DNA from: Dysidea avara
Lineage: Eukaryota; Porifera; Demospongiae; Dictyoceratida; Dysideidae
DNA length: 64,000 bases
Assembly (NCBI RefSeq): GCF_963678975.1
Contig: NC_089282.1
Span: 682,001 to 746,000, forward strand
Reading direction: 5' to 3'
The notes beneath the pieces are model-generated. The model was given only the letters and a program-made list of their open reading frames with translations. It was not told the origin of the DNA and made no database searches. Positions 31,448 through 42,545 of this stretch are shown here, in pieces. Both the position numbers and the translations under genes were made by a program. How positions within the stretch are numbered: position 1 is the first letter of the stretch; each line of letters begins with the position of its first letter.

Positions 31448-34400
31448 TTAAAACTTCATCCCCATAGTTTGTGACCTCATGGCTGACTTAGCAGCGGTGA
31501 CATAGCTTGGTGTGGACTGGTTTGCCCGTTGTGCCATGTGTTGTTGTCCACTAAAAAGGGTATAAAATGGGTGGGGCTCTTGTTATAAGGGGGTGTGGCT
31601 TACTAGCTAGCAATACTGTGGGAGCCTCGATCACGATATGATTGTTGGTCCTTCAGGTCATCAATGGCTTTGGTCAAGTCTGTCAAAAGTGCCTACAGGA
31701 GAAAAGGCTCTAGCATGTGGGGGTGTGGCTGGTTTGTGTGCAGAGTGCAGGTTTGTCTTCCTCATAGTTCAATCCAGTATCAAAACTAATGTAGCTCCAT
31801 ATCATACATGTCCCAGAACCCTCACAAACCTTCTTTCAGCCACCCCAACACAACATGCGACTTTTCTAGCTAAGAAGCAAGTACTACTACATTATTCATA
31901 CTTGTTGTGAATGTGATAAAAAGTGTTTACAATATCACTGACAGGCTTGGGGTCAAATACTTTGAAAAGTATAAATACTTTGGAAGTATGAAGTACAAAA
32001 TACAAATACTTATACCCAGGATGTATTCAAATACAAATACTTTTAAAAGTATTTACAAACTTTTAAAATACTTCTGTACTTTGATCGTTACACAACCACC
32101 CAATAGTACACAGCTCTGTTTTAATATTGTTCTAATAAAATTTCAAGTGTATGGTAAAAACAACTGTAACATTATAATGCTTTATAGAACTTTGCGTGGG
32201 CGAGATCAAAGGAAAAGGTGTACTTTAAATTTCATAAAGTACACTCTCAGCCGGCCAACAGTGCTTCATGACCACAAAGAGTGCTTTATTCGTTCTTTGC
32301 GGTGCAATAAAGTACAGTTGCCCACATGCCTTAGTGCAGGCTAATAGCCTGCGGGGCTCATGCCAGTACGACTAATCACCCACACCGGTGAAGGCTGATA
32401 GCCTCGCCGCGCTGAGTGATCAATCACCTCAGCCAATATGAGTTTTACCACTGGATTGCTTTTATAGACATACCTAAATGCTTCGATGATGGGTGGGAGA
32501 AGGTAACGTTGCTGTTACGTTTGTAAATGTAAATGTAAACGGACAAGTCCTGGAGATATCACGGAATTATTTCACTGTGACTCACAATAGAATCGATTGC
32601 GGGTTGCGAGCAATACCTGCCAAAATACGCAATGAACGTCTACCATGCCAAACTAGTTCGTATGCGTTCAGGCTGCTAATAGTTCGTGCAATGCGTGTTA
32701 ATTACGAGTCCTAGTGTATGGTGACGCTACACGACTAGAAAGTTCCATAAATCATTTAAAGCATAGCTTTGCTTGTAAAATAAAGTACTCAGCGCTTGGC
32801 CTCGATGCTAATAAAGCACTTGGCTTCGCCGCATCTCAGCCGCACGCCTCGTACTTTATTTTTCATATAGCACTCGCGGCTATGCTTTAACATATACATA
32901 AAACAATTGGAGTAGACTTCTTGCTCTTCTTAGATGACATTATGGAACTATGTTACAGAGTTTAAATGCTCATACTTATATACTATTCAACTTCAAAGAA
33001 AAGTAAGTCCTTCACAACTCTTCCCATTCAAAGAAATTGAAAGAAAATAATGATATATTTTTTACAGATTAAGGTGTCAATAAGTCAAAGAGATCATCTT
33101 CCAACTAAATAAATTTTACATACAGATTCTTTCCAAGCTAAAGTATTTGAAGTATTTTAAATTTTTACATGAAGTATTTAAATACAAATACTCATGTATT
33201 TGACCCCAAGCCTGATCACTGATAAGGTCACCAGTCAACTTGATAATCTCATTTGTATACAAAGTGACCTGTCTAATGTAGCCACCTGTTTCAGGAAATT
33301 TTGGCCCAAAGCAACTTACATTGTACAATGACCAATCTCCTCACACACACACTGTATGTAGTACTCACCTTACAGAACTCATGCTGGGCTACACTGGACT
33401 GAACTAGTGAAGTCTTGCACTGTTCTAGTGATGCCCTTGCTCGGTGTAGATCTGACGTAATGAGACATGGTGAATAACAAACAATGTTTAGTGAAATAAA
33501 AACATCAAGGTACAAAGCTTTGTGTCAAAGTGTTCCCAACAATTAAACATTTGATCTACACAAAATGATGTACTGAGTGGGGGGAGTTATCTCACTATAG
33601 CCAGTGTAGTGAGAGTGTTTAACTGTGATCACCAGTATAGGATAGTGTCAGCCACCACATCCCGCGATAAGGAATTTCTCTACATTGAACTTAACCTCAA
33701 ACAGCACTGACTGTTCCCAGCTAAGAGCATACTCAATAATTACAACAGGGTCAGTGATGACATCTTAAGAGACATTATATCATGAAATTTCCCACCACAA
33801 ATTCTATGAGATGGTTACCAATGAAAACCAATCGTTTTGCAAACCCCACTCTCCCTTGAAGACACCCACTACAATTTTGCCAGTTACAAACCTTACATGT
33901 ACCATTGATGGTTAAACTATGAATCCCAGGAATTGTTACAAAATTTTGATTTACAACTTTAGGAATACATCCATTCACTGTATGCTAACACTTTCACACA
34001 CTACTTACCAAGGGGAGCAATCTTTCTGGCCTCCTCCAGAGCTAATGCTACACTAACTCGATGTAACTGTACACTGACTGCTTCATCTGGCTGGAGACCA
34101 TCTGTGGTAGAATGTATTAATATTTGTGGCAGTATACAATATTTTACTTATTGAGTGTTTATTTCGGACCATAGTTTAACTGAGCGGCTCAATATATATA
34201 TTCAGGCCCTGTTGCTTTTTTCTTAGTGCACACTAGAGCCCACGTGTGCATTTGAACTCTATACTTGAATACAGACAAACATAAGGTGTGTTATTGGTTA
34301 TATGGTACATAGCTACACACATATGCTTGTCACCAGCCTATACAAGGCCAATCCCTTTAAACAAAAGATCAATGTGGCACAGACCCTGTATTGCATGTTA

Positions 34401-37400
34401 TGTGGACAAGTTGTTGGCAACAAACAGCTGCTCAACATTGGTGGGAAAACATGTTTGATGTTAACTGGTATAATAAGATACAGGAACTTGTCATAGTCTC
34501 ATCCCTAGCTATGTAGCCTCTACCAACTAGTTGGGGCAAAGACAATATGGCATAACATCAAAATGATAATTTGCCCAACACTAGAAAGTAGCACCTAGTT
34601 TCTGTGAGTGACAGCTTTCTATACCAATGACACCACCTTGATCTTCCAAACAATTTTGGAGCTGACTATCAAAACCAGTTTACATACTGAGAGATATTCC
34701 GTTAGTTTAGTCCCAAGGTGTCCATATTACACCGGAACCTGTCGATATGGACACTTGAGGACACCTACACACTTAGTTAAAGTCCCAAACAGTGTCCTGA
34801 TTTGCAGTGCAGTAAAATATGTGCCATTCACAACTGTGACATGCTGAGCAAAAACCGGCTGTTTTCGCAAAATTTATTTTGCCATAAAAACACTGGGTAA
34901 AAATACATGTGCTACATGAAAAATTTACACACACTTTAATCACATTTGTATGCACTGAAATTACACTGAAATTAAGCTCAAATCAATAAAACCTGTACAC
35001 CACTGGATTTGCCTGTTGATTCACCTGTTTACGGAGAGTAAGAAAATCTTTGTTCTGTGTTTACACAGCAAAGGATGCGTGAGCTATGGCGTTTATTTAC
35101 GATGTAGTAAAAACAATGTTCACTGCCGTCATTTCTTAGTTGTAATGGCCTTCTTCTTTGTCAACATGGAGGAGTTCAGGGAAAGCACTATACCTTGATT
35201 GATTTGCCAGTTCATGGTGCACAGATTGAGCCAAGTCCCATCTGCGTAGCTTGTTTTAATCGTGAGTTATGATCAATAATCAAAGCACCTGTAATTTATT
35301 TCCCGTATTGTTGCTGTACAAATCGAGTTTATTCCTGTTCCAACTGTCAAGCACTATTAGACTATTCATCACAAAAGGCTGAAACTTTGGCTGTCCACTC
35401 TTTTGTTACTATAGATTACAGAGATACACAATAAAACGGAATTTGAGGAATGCGTGAAAACAGCTGGTTTTTGCTTAGCTGGTCATAATTTAGTATTCCC
35501 AAAATAAATCTATAAATCAAAGTTCGTCTACTCAAAGGGGCAATAGATCAACAGGTTTCATACCTGCTGATTTCCGATCAATGGTCAAATCAACACTGGT
35601 TGTTTGCATCAACGCAGTAATCACGTTGAAATAAGACAGAGACACTTTGATCAATGGTTGAGCTAGACACTCAACGTCTCTTGCCTCCAACTTGATCGGT
35701 ATGATGATGTCTCGTTCCTCTTCTGATTGGAGGTCACCTAGCGACACCACACATCTGGAGAGATACCATACAAACAAGTGATGACAATTCGATGGCAAAG
35801 TTAATATATTATTACAACAGAACACTTTCCAGTATATAATCATTTGGCAAAGATCAAAGAATACACAGGTGATTTGATACTTGACAAATTAGTTAATGAA
35901 ATGATTTTTCTCTTTTCCCTTCCCTAGGGTTGTTCACTACTGGTCTTGCTAGCAGTGGCTAAAATGGCCACCATTATCATTTTAGCCAGCAGAAGTGTTG
36001 TGCTATATAAAACGTTTTTATTCCTATCAATTTTAGGCCACCACATAAAAATAGCTGCATGACTTAAGAGAAAATACATGTCACCTTTTTGTCATTTGTA
36101 CAAAATTAAATTCCTCCATTTTTGCACTAAATCCTTCAAAAATAATTTTGTAAAAAAAACTACCTAAAACCCTCGCCCATTGGCCAAACAAACTACCATC
36201 ACTTCCAGTAAGCATAGAAATAATGGCAACCAATTATTTGGCAAGTTACTATGACAACATGATACTCACTTCTTATTGTCAGCAGCCATTTCTGGTTTAT
36301 TCTTATAGTGTACTTGCCCGAGAGTACAATTTGGCTGAGCCTCTATTGTCAAAGTCATATTCTGACCAACCACACTAAGTAATCCTCCGAGACAATCAGC
36401 AAAAGACTCAGCAATCTGTTGACAATGAAACAAGAGTGAAGTGTTACTTGCTAATAAGGTGGTAATCCCCAAATGTATAATTTGTGTGTACAAAAGCACC
36501 TGTCTAATGTAGACAACTTCATTGTGTAATAAGGTCACCTGTCTAAACCAGCCAAGTTTATAATCCTCACTTGTATACAAAGTGACCTGTCTAATGTAGC
36601 CACCTGCTTAATAAAGCCAATGTACAGATTTCATTGTGTTAACAATCTAAGGATGCCATGGTGGCCAGCAGTAAGCCACCTCTTTATTACACTCCTATAA
36701 GAACACACACACCCCACCACATATAATATACACACACACCTTCTCATTTGTGTCAATGTAGTAGTAGACACCATTGGCAGCATTAGAAATAGCCGTTAGG
36801 AGGTCTCCATTGTGGTCTGAACCAAACCCAAAAGTGTATACTGTCCCTTCAAAGTCCTGGAGGGGGTGGAGCTAGTTGCAAAACTGACAAATGATTGTAC
36901 AAGAAACTGACCACAGTTCCTGACGATGTGTCCATTGTTTCTTCAGGGGTTTCCTCAAGGTGTTGCACTGGGACTAGTTGTTGCATCATCTGGGGAGGGG
37001 GTGGGGCTTGTTGTTGCATCATTTGAGGAGGTGGTGGTACTTGCTGTTGCATCATCTGAGGAGGGGGTGGGGCTTGCTGCTGCATCATCTGGGGAGGGAG
37101 TGGTACTTGCTGTTGCATCATCTGAGGAGGGGGTGGGACTTGCTGTTGCATCATCTGAGGAGGGGGTGGGGCTTGTTGTTGCATCATAGGGCGTGAGAGT
37201 GGGGCATACTGTTGGAAACAGCAGCTACAAGTAGACTGTACTCAATCAGTTCTGTACTTACCATATTACGTTGCTGTGGTAACTAATAAACAACACACTT
37301 GATCATAACATGATCACTCAGACATTATACTGAATGGAGGAAAACATTGGCAGAGGGGAAATTTCTGGAAAAGTTGGAGGCTATCACCTTAGCAAAAGAT

Positions 37401-40400
37401 ATTTGCAAACGTTTTCTCAACTTTCGTGAATTAAAAAAAACACACACATACACGAAGATTTCAGTTTTATCCTCTGCCAGTATTGATGAAAAAGTTAGGG
37501 AGAAGTTTTGGCTTTTTTTTAGTTAGAAAATTCATCAAATTTTGCCATGCCAAAGTTTACCTCCATATGTCAGCACTAACTTACTAATGGTCTCATTGGG
37601 TTCCTGGCATTGTCCAGTACACCTGGCCTAGCCAAAGAGCCAATTGGGTCCTTCATAGCTTTAATAATCTCATTAAATCCTGTGATGCCACGATTAGCTA
37701 ATCCATCGGTGAACAACAAGACGGATGCCACTTTTGCCTTCCTTTCTCTCAGAATAATCTGTTCCATTCCTATCAAACAGCATACATAGTGACCAACACA
37801 TGACAATAACAGAGCAAACACAAACAATATGCACATATACAAGATGCAAACACGCACTACAAACACATAATGACATACTAACACACTAAGTACACGTACA
37901 CACACACTACACTACATACCCTTGAGCAAGCCACCACACAGATTTGTGGCTGATCGATCTCTAATCTTCTCCACCTTAGCCTTCGTAAGTTCCTTGTTCT
38001 TTTTAGTCATTAACGTGAGTGGGAACTCCACATCAACAAGATCATCATACAGTACCAGTGATATCCTGTCAGTGGGCTTCACTGTTGGACAAATAACACA
38101 AGATGGATACAAGATATAGTCCATTTCTGGTCACCTTTGGGTCAAAATTTCCTGACCTTATTAAACAGGTGGCTGTACAAATGACACATTTGGGCATTAC
38201 TATAATGGACAGTTTAGACAGGTGACCTTTCTTATACAGTGACAAGGTTTCACTATACGTGCAATAAGGTAAGCCATGGAGCCTTCAAGAACACTTAATT
38301 ACCATTGCAATGGCACATGCTATTATGTCATAGGGTACAACCAACATGGTCTAAAATAACAGTTATTGGCTTCCAGCCATAATGGCTTGATTGCTTCCTA
38401 TCACCAGAACACCTTCACAGTGTAGGAGTTACCCAGTTTGTACACAAAACAATTGCTAACACATGGGTGTGTAATAACAAAGAGCTGTACAAGACTTTGT
38501 ACTCAATAGTTGAAACACTAGCACCATTTGTCACCTGGTGATTGATACCTTGGGAACAACCAATAAGTATCCTTCTCCTAAAGACTTGGAGGCTTCACTG
38601 TTTTCTATGACAACAACTTTGGGGGGGATCATTTTGATTAATAAAGATGATATGCTGTCTAGATATCGTTGCTAGATAAAATAGTATTTCTATTCTACTT
38701 AGGAAATCAGGCCAAGACTTTTGTAATTAAAGCATGAACAAATTCCTTTCATTCTGCTTTAGATATCTTCTTCCTGGATTACACAAACTATCGATCTTCA
38801 CTTATTTTTCATGGGACCGAATGTTATAAAATGTTACAGTCCCCCAAATGGAGATCGCTAGTGACATCATTATTGATAAGGCTCATAGTCTCCGGATTAT
38901 CAAGGTGTCCTGATTTTCCAGGTCAGTTTATGTGCTAAGGGATATTTTGTGACGTTAATCAAGTGTTTCGGTGCAGGTTCCATAGTACTCACAGGAAGCA
39001 GGCTGATATCACAAGACATTATAATGCTCTTATTTCTAGAACAACACAAATATATCAAAGGAATCACCACAATACCAGCATGATGATCAGTATTGAGGAA
39101 ACCTTCATGCCAGGTACTCCTTCACATTATCATTGTAAATATGGCTGCTGTGACATGAATATTGAGCCCCAGGGGGGTAGGACAAGCCCACGTGAATACA
39201 TAATAACATTGCACAAGTACTGAAAGTATTTCACGTGAGCTGAATAGACCCTGTACAAAAAGTAGAGGGAGGGGATCGATGGGGATTAATACATATTTTA
39301 GTTCTACTTAGTTTGTTGTGTGCAATGGTGTGATTCACGATTGGAAAAGTGCTGCCGTTATGGAGTAATTAAACTTACAACGATGACAATGTGTGGCAGT
39401 GATGACTTTCACATCAACAGTAACAGTGGTCATCAATGATTACAATACAATCGTTTTTTATACGATCTATTAATTTCAACAGGTAATATGACTACGTTTA
39501 AAATAAATATTTTTTGTTAGCGCTCCATAGTGCATGTGGTGCTGTCCCCCTGCTGTGGCCATGACATCTACAGGGTAAACGTAGTAGAAGGAGTAGGTCA
39601 TGTGACACACAACACATGCAATACATTTTACCTCCCCTCCCCCCCTGCATGGTTTGGAACTGCCCGCCAAGCTTGAGTTTAGTGGCACACTCGATCCCCA
39701 CCCATCTGTAAAACAAACAGCTACTTCCATAACAATTACAAACAAGTGACAAAATTAATGCTGCCACATTAACAGCAGTGTGTACAAGCTAGTCAATATG
39801 GATGTGACCAGATACCAACCTCAAAGGGATAAGCAGTATACAGGCTAACACTACAGTGACTACACACATTGCACTACATACAAACTGTGACCTAAGGTGT
39901 GGTCTGGAAAAAACTGTTACAGCTTTGGATTTCTGGGAAAAAGTGAGGGCAAAAGTATCAAGTATAGTCTCGCATGGTCAGCCAGGCCCACTCTATGCAC
40001 AGCGCTTATCGATTGATAATCATAAGCGCCTAGCTGCGAGAGGGTCTGGAGAGGGTCTGGTATAGTTCAAATAGCAAAGTTGTTCAGAAACCCTGAGCTT
40101 TTTCAGGGTGATAATGAAACACCCGGTTGACTTTCATCACACCATGTCACATTGCAGATTGTTAGCAAATTCCTTTCTCTGTTGACAGTAAGCCACCAGT
40201 CCACAATAATTATGATGTGCAATATAATGTGGCACAATGTCGTGTGATGAAAGTTGACCATTATCACTCTGAAAAAGCTCAGGGTATACCAGACCCTCTC
40301 GCAGCTAGGCGCTTATAATTATCAATCGATAAGCGTCACGTGAAGAGTGGGTCTGGCCACGCAAAGACTATCTCAAGTGTTCTATTGCAAAAACCTTCCT

Positions 40401-41000
40401 TAAGCAGAATTATCACCATGGCACAAGTATGATATGTACTTTTTACCTACTAACTCACTTTGTAGTACCAATAGCCTATCTTTCAGTGATCCCTTCTTGA
40501 AAATTTTCCTAGCATAGAACACATACATTTTTGCCCTCAAAAAATGGAGTGTTGTTTCATGTGATTTTATACAGTGCCACGTCCTAGACTGCAACATGTT
40601 TACAAGTCATGCCAACCCAGTACAATACACATGTGCAGCCATGCATGCAAATCTCAAGACTGGTACAGTTGTACTATATTGTATCTATGGCACAATGGCT
40701 AACAGAAGGGCTGTACCCTGGTTCACCAGTGACGTATGCACATACTCACTACAAACAGTGGTACATACACTGATCAATCACAAACAATAGCGTCTTCTTC
40801 ACGAGATTCAGCTTCACTCCAGCCATGGAGCCACTGCGATCAATAACTGCGACAATGTCCACTGCACTGCGCGACTGGGGCTCGTAAAGTGGCGCCTCAA
40901 CTGTTGCCATAGAAATACAATCACTAATGCCCTTAGTATGATCATAGGCGGCATATTGTGTGGACGCCTTCAACGAGATTTCTTGTAGCGGTGTAGCCAT
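31448..41000 (-). CDS. Cytosolic von Willebrand factor A domain protein with Pro/Gln-rich insert
   Basis: Eleven exons in phase, 5' to 3': 41000-40769, 38081-37920, 37769-37585, 37208-36912, 36856-36740, 36415-36270, 35754-35564, 34101-34009, 33451-33369, 31692-31604, 31550-31448; 565 aa, no signal peptide. The vWA fold has a full MIDAS: DRSGSM (54-59), SATNLCGG, and LLFTDG. The layout (short N-terminal beta region, vWA, beta-rich region, helical C-terminus with SYVTAAKSAMRSQ) resembles the vWA proteins of plants (WAV3 type, without RING) and protists; the exact role is unknown. Exon 4 (194-292) encodes seven or so MMQQQAPPPPQ repeats inserted between the FTDG strand and VYTFGFGSDH, inside the domain. 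An upstream in-frame ATG exists at 41027. Introns carry several transposons. Divergent from ZFAND-like, convergent with RAB. Confidence 0.8.
31942..33214. mobile_element. hAT-type non-autonomous element, 1273 bp, exact 8-bp target duplication
   Basis: Ends CAGGCTTGGGGTCAAATAC and its exact complement GTATTTGACCCCAAGCCTG; ATCACTGA is repeated at 31934-31941 and 33215-33222, the hAT signature. Outer parts are rich in AGTATTT/AAATACTT words. The middle (about 32190-32890) differs: it is more GC-rich and has inverted words TTAAAGCATAGC/GCTATGCTTTAA at its right side, suggesting a nested insertion. No transposase ORF. Lies in intron 9 of the vWA gene. Confidence 0.85.
34836..35488. mobile_element. 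TIR element or foldback pair
   Basis: ATGCTGAGCAAAAACCGGCT at the left is matched at the right by the complement of CAGCTAAGCAAAAACCAGCT, followed by GTTTTC on both. About 650 bp, no ORF, in intron 7 of the vWA gene. Confidence 0.5.
38891..38975. repeat. Third copy of the AGTTAAGGTCCC dispersed repeat
   Basis: Shares ATCAAGGTGTCCTGATTTTC and CAGGTCAGTTTATG with 17324-17440. In intron 1 of the vWA gene. Confidence 0.55.
39963..40371. mobile_element. Nested-hairpin MITE related to 16953-17285
   Basis: Outer TIRs of about 95 bp: TATAGTCTCGCATGGTCAGC left, ATAGTCTTTGCGTGGCCAGA right (reverse strand), both running through GCGCTTATCGATTGATAAT. A second internal inverted repeat pairs CCCTGAGCTTTTTCAGGGTG with its complement near 40255-40285. 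Flanks ATCAAGTA and CTCAAGTG match at 6 of 8. The TAGTCTC end and TTATCGAT block resemble the element in ABHD2 intron 1. In intron 1 of the vWA gene. Confidence 0.7.
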
Positions 41001-41386
41001 GCTTGCACGTGTTTCTCTCGTGTACAATCTGATAACTAGCTAGATAAAAAAGAAAACGCATGACAAAGAGATGAGGTAATATATGTGACTCACTTTACGA
41101 TCTCTTCAACATCAACTATAACAGGTCACGGTGAGGATTAAATAGAACTCTTAACGGTTAACACATCATGTTTGTTACTATTTATAGTTACCCGGAAGTT
41201 GATCACATCGGAAGCTTACATGTTACACGTAATTGTGCGTCATAGCGTTACCCGCAATAACAAGACAGTCCAGTCACAGGACAACTCAGTTTATAATTCG
41301 CAGACGGAGAGAGAGAGTTACGGTGATTTAGCCTGATATCTTTTGAGATTGATCATCAATAGACCACCCGGGTGTTGTAGATTAGA
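41001..41386. promoter_or_regulatory. Divergent promoter region, vWA gene / ZFAND-like gene
   Basis: 386 bp between oppositely oriented start codons. It is less AT-rich than surrounding introns and contains a CCGGAAGT word (ETS-type core) at about 41192. Which gene uses it is not determinable. Confidence 0.4.
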
Positions 41387-42225
41387 ATGGAGCGACAACA
41401 ACAACAGCAACAACCAACTTTGTGTCGTGAAGGGTGTGGTTTTTTTGGTAGTGCCGCCACAGAGGGATACTGTTCTAAGTGTTACATGGACCACTTAAGA
41501 AGAAAACAGAGTAGCCATCAACACGCTACAGGAGCTACCAGTACAGTTACAGATTCGATAAGTTCAGCTAGTAAGTCATATCCCATGTTTGTTGTTTTGG
41601 GGAACGTAGCGCCCCAGCTAGGTGTTAATGGTACGCATCCTTTTATCGAACGTTGTTTACTTGTTAAATCATAACCACAATAAGTTATTCATGATTGAAT
41701 CTCTTTATTGTGGCTGGCCCGTGGGCCAGTGATTAGCTTAAGAGTTTGTAGTGTGTGTATTGTAGCGTTGAATACCACCTCACCTGACTGTCTCCCATAG
41801 GTAGTACTGTATCCTATAGTGTCGGATCAACATCTGGTCAAGACTATACTACATCAACAATCAATACCAGTCAAGATCATGATCACAGTAGTAGCATGTC
41901 ATCATCTGAATCAAGACCTAAAAAAAATCGTTGCTTTGTTTGCAGGAAGAAGCTAGGCCTAACAGGTGGGTTAGGTCATCTTACTTGTGACAAATAGAAT
42001 TCCAATAGTGTTGTGTGTAGGGTGTTTCCTTTTTGGATATCCTGTCTATTCACTGTGGTCCCTTGATTTGTTACAGGGTTTGACTGCAGATGTGGTGGCG
42101 TATACTGCAGCCTGCACAGATACTCAGACACACACGACTGTTCATTTGACTACAGAGAGAATGGACGACAAGAAATAGCCAAGAACAATCCTGTTGTTGT
42201 TGCACAGAAGATACGTAAACTATAA
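41387..42225 (+). CDS. A20/AN1 zinc-finger protein (ZFAND5/6-like)
   Basis: Three exons in phase: 41387-41570, 41801-41965, 42077-42225; 165 aa. An N-terminal A20 finger with [20 protein letters not shown] binds ubiquitin in this family; a Ser/Thr/Gln-rich linker follows; a C-terminal AN1 finger has [19 protein letters not shown] then [17 protein letters not shown] with all Cys/His ligands. Family members shuttle ubiquitinated cargo to the proteasome and modulate NF-kB and stress responses. The end VAQKIRKL matches the conserved ZFAND5/6 C-terminus. The start is the only ATG ahead of the A20 finger. AATAAA lies at 42457-42462. ZFAND5 and ZFAND6 arose by vertebrate duplication, so neither symbol is assigned. 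Confidence 0.93.
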
Positions 42226-42456
42226 CAACGCTTGTAAGACTGTCACTCACACACCTGTTAAACCATCATATGACAATGGACAAATAAGAGTGATATATAG
42301 GTGCTATGGGCTTGTTATGGACACAGGTGTACTCATAATTGTAATCCTATATTAGGACAGATGTCATATAGCAGCAATCTCCCTGATGGCTAGTCTTGTT
42401 AATAGATCATGTATACCAAACAATGTTTAATGGGTGTGAGCCAGTGTCAAACAGTG

Positions 42457-42462
42457 AATAAA
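42457..42462 (+). other. Polyadenylation signal for the ZFAND-like gene
   Basis: AATAAA 232 bp after the stop codon and 84 bp short of the convergent coiled-coil gene's stop. Confidence 0.55.
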
Positions 42463-42545
42463 AATGTTACAACAGATTGTGGTTTATACAAACAATACAT
42501 CTAATATATCTACATAGTGTCATGACACAGTAGCTAGGCCCCTGA

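Noticed and set aside
31907-32344. 145-codon open frame at the left of the hAT-type element
   Set aside because: Crosses the target duplication and TIR; the low-complexity Tyr/Lys content comes from AGTATTT repeats, not a transposase.
36926-37196. Plus-strand frames opposite vWA exon 4
   Set aside because: Shadow of the 33-bp coding repeat on the minus strand.
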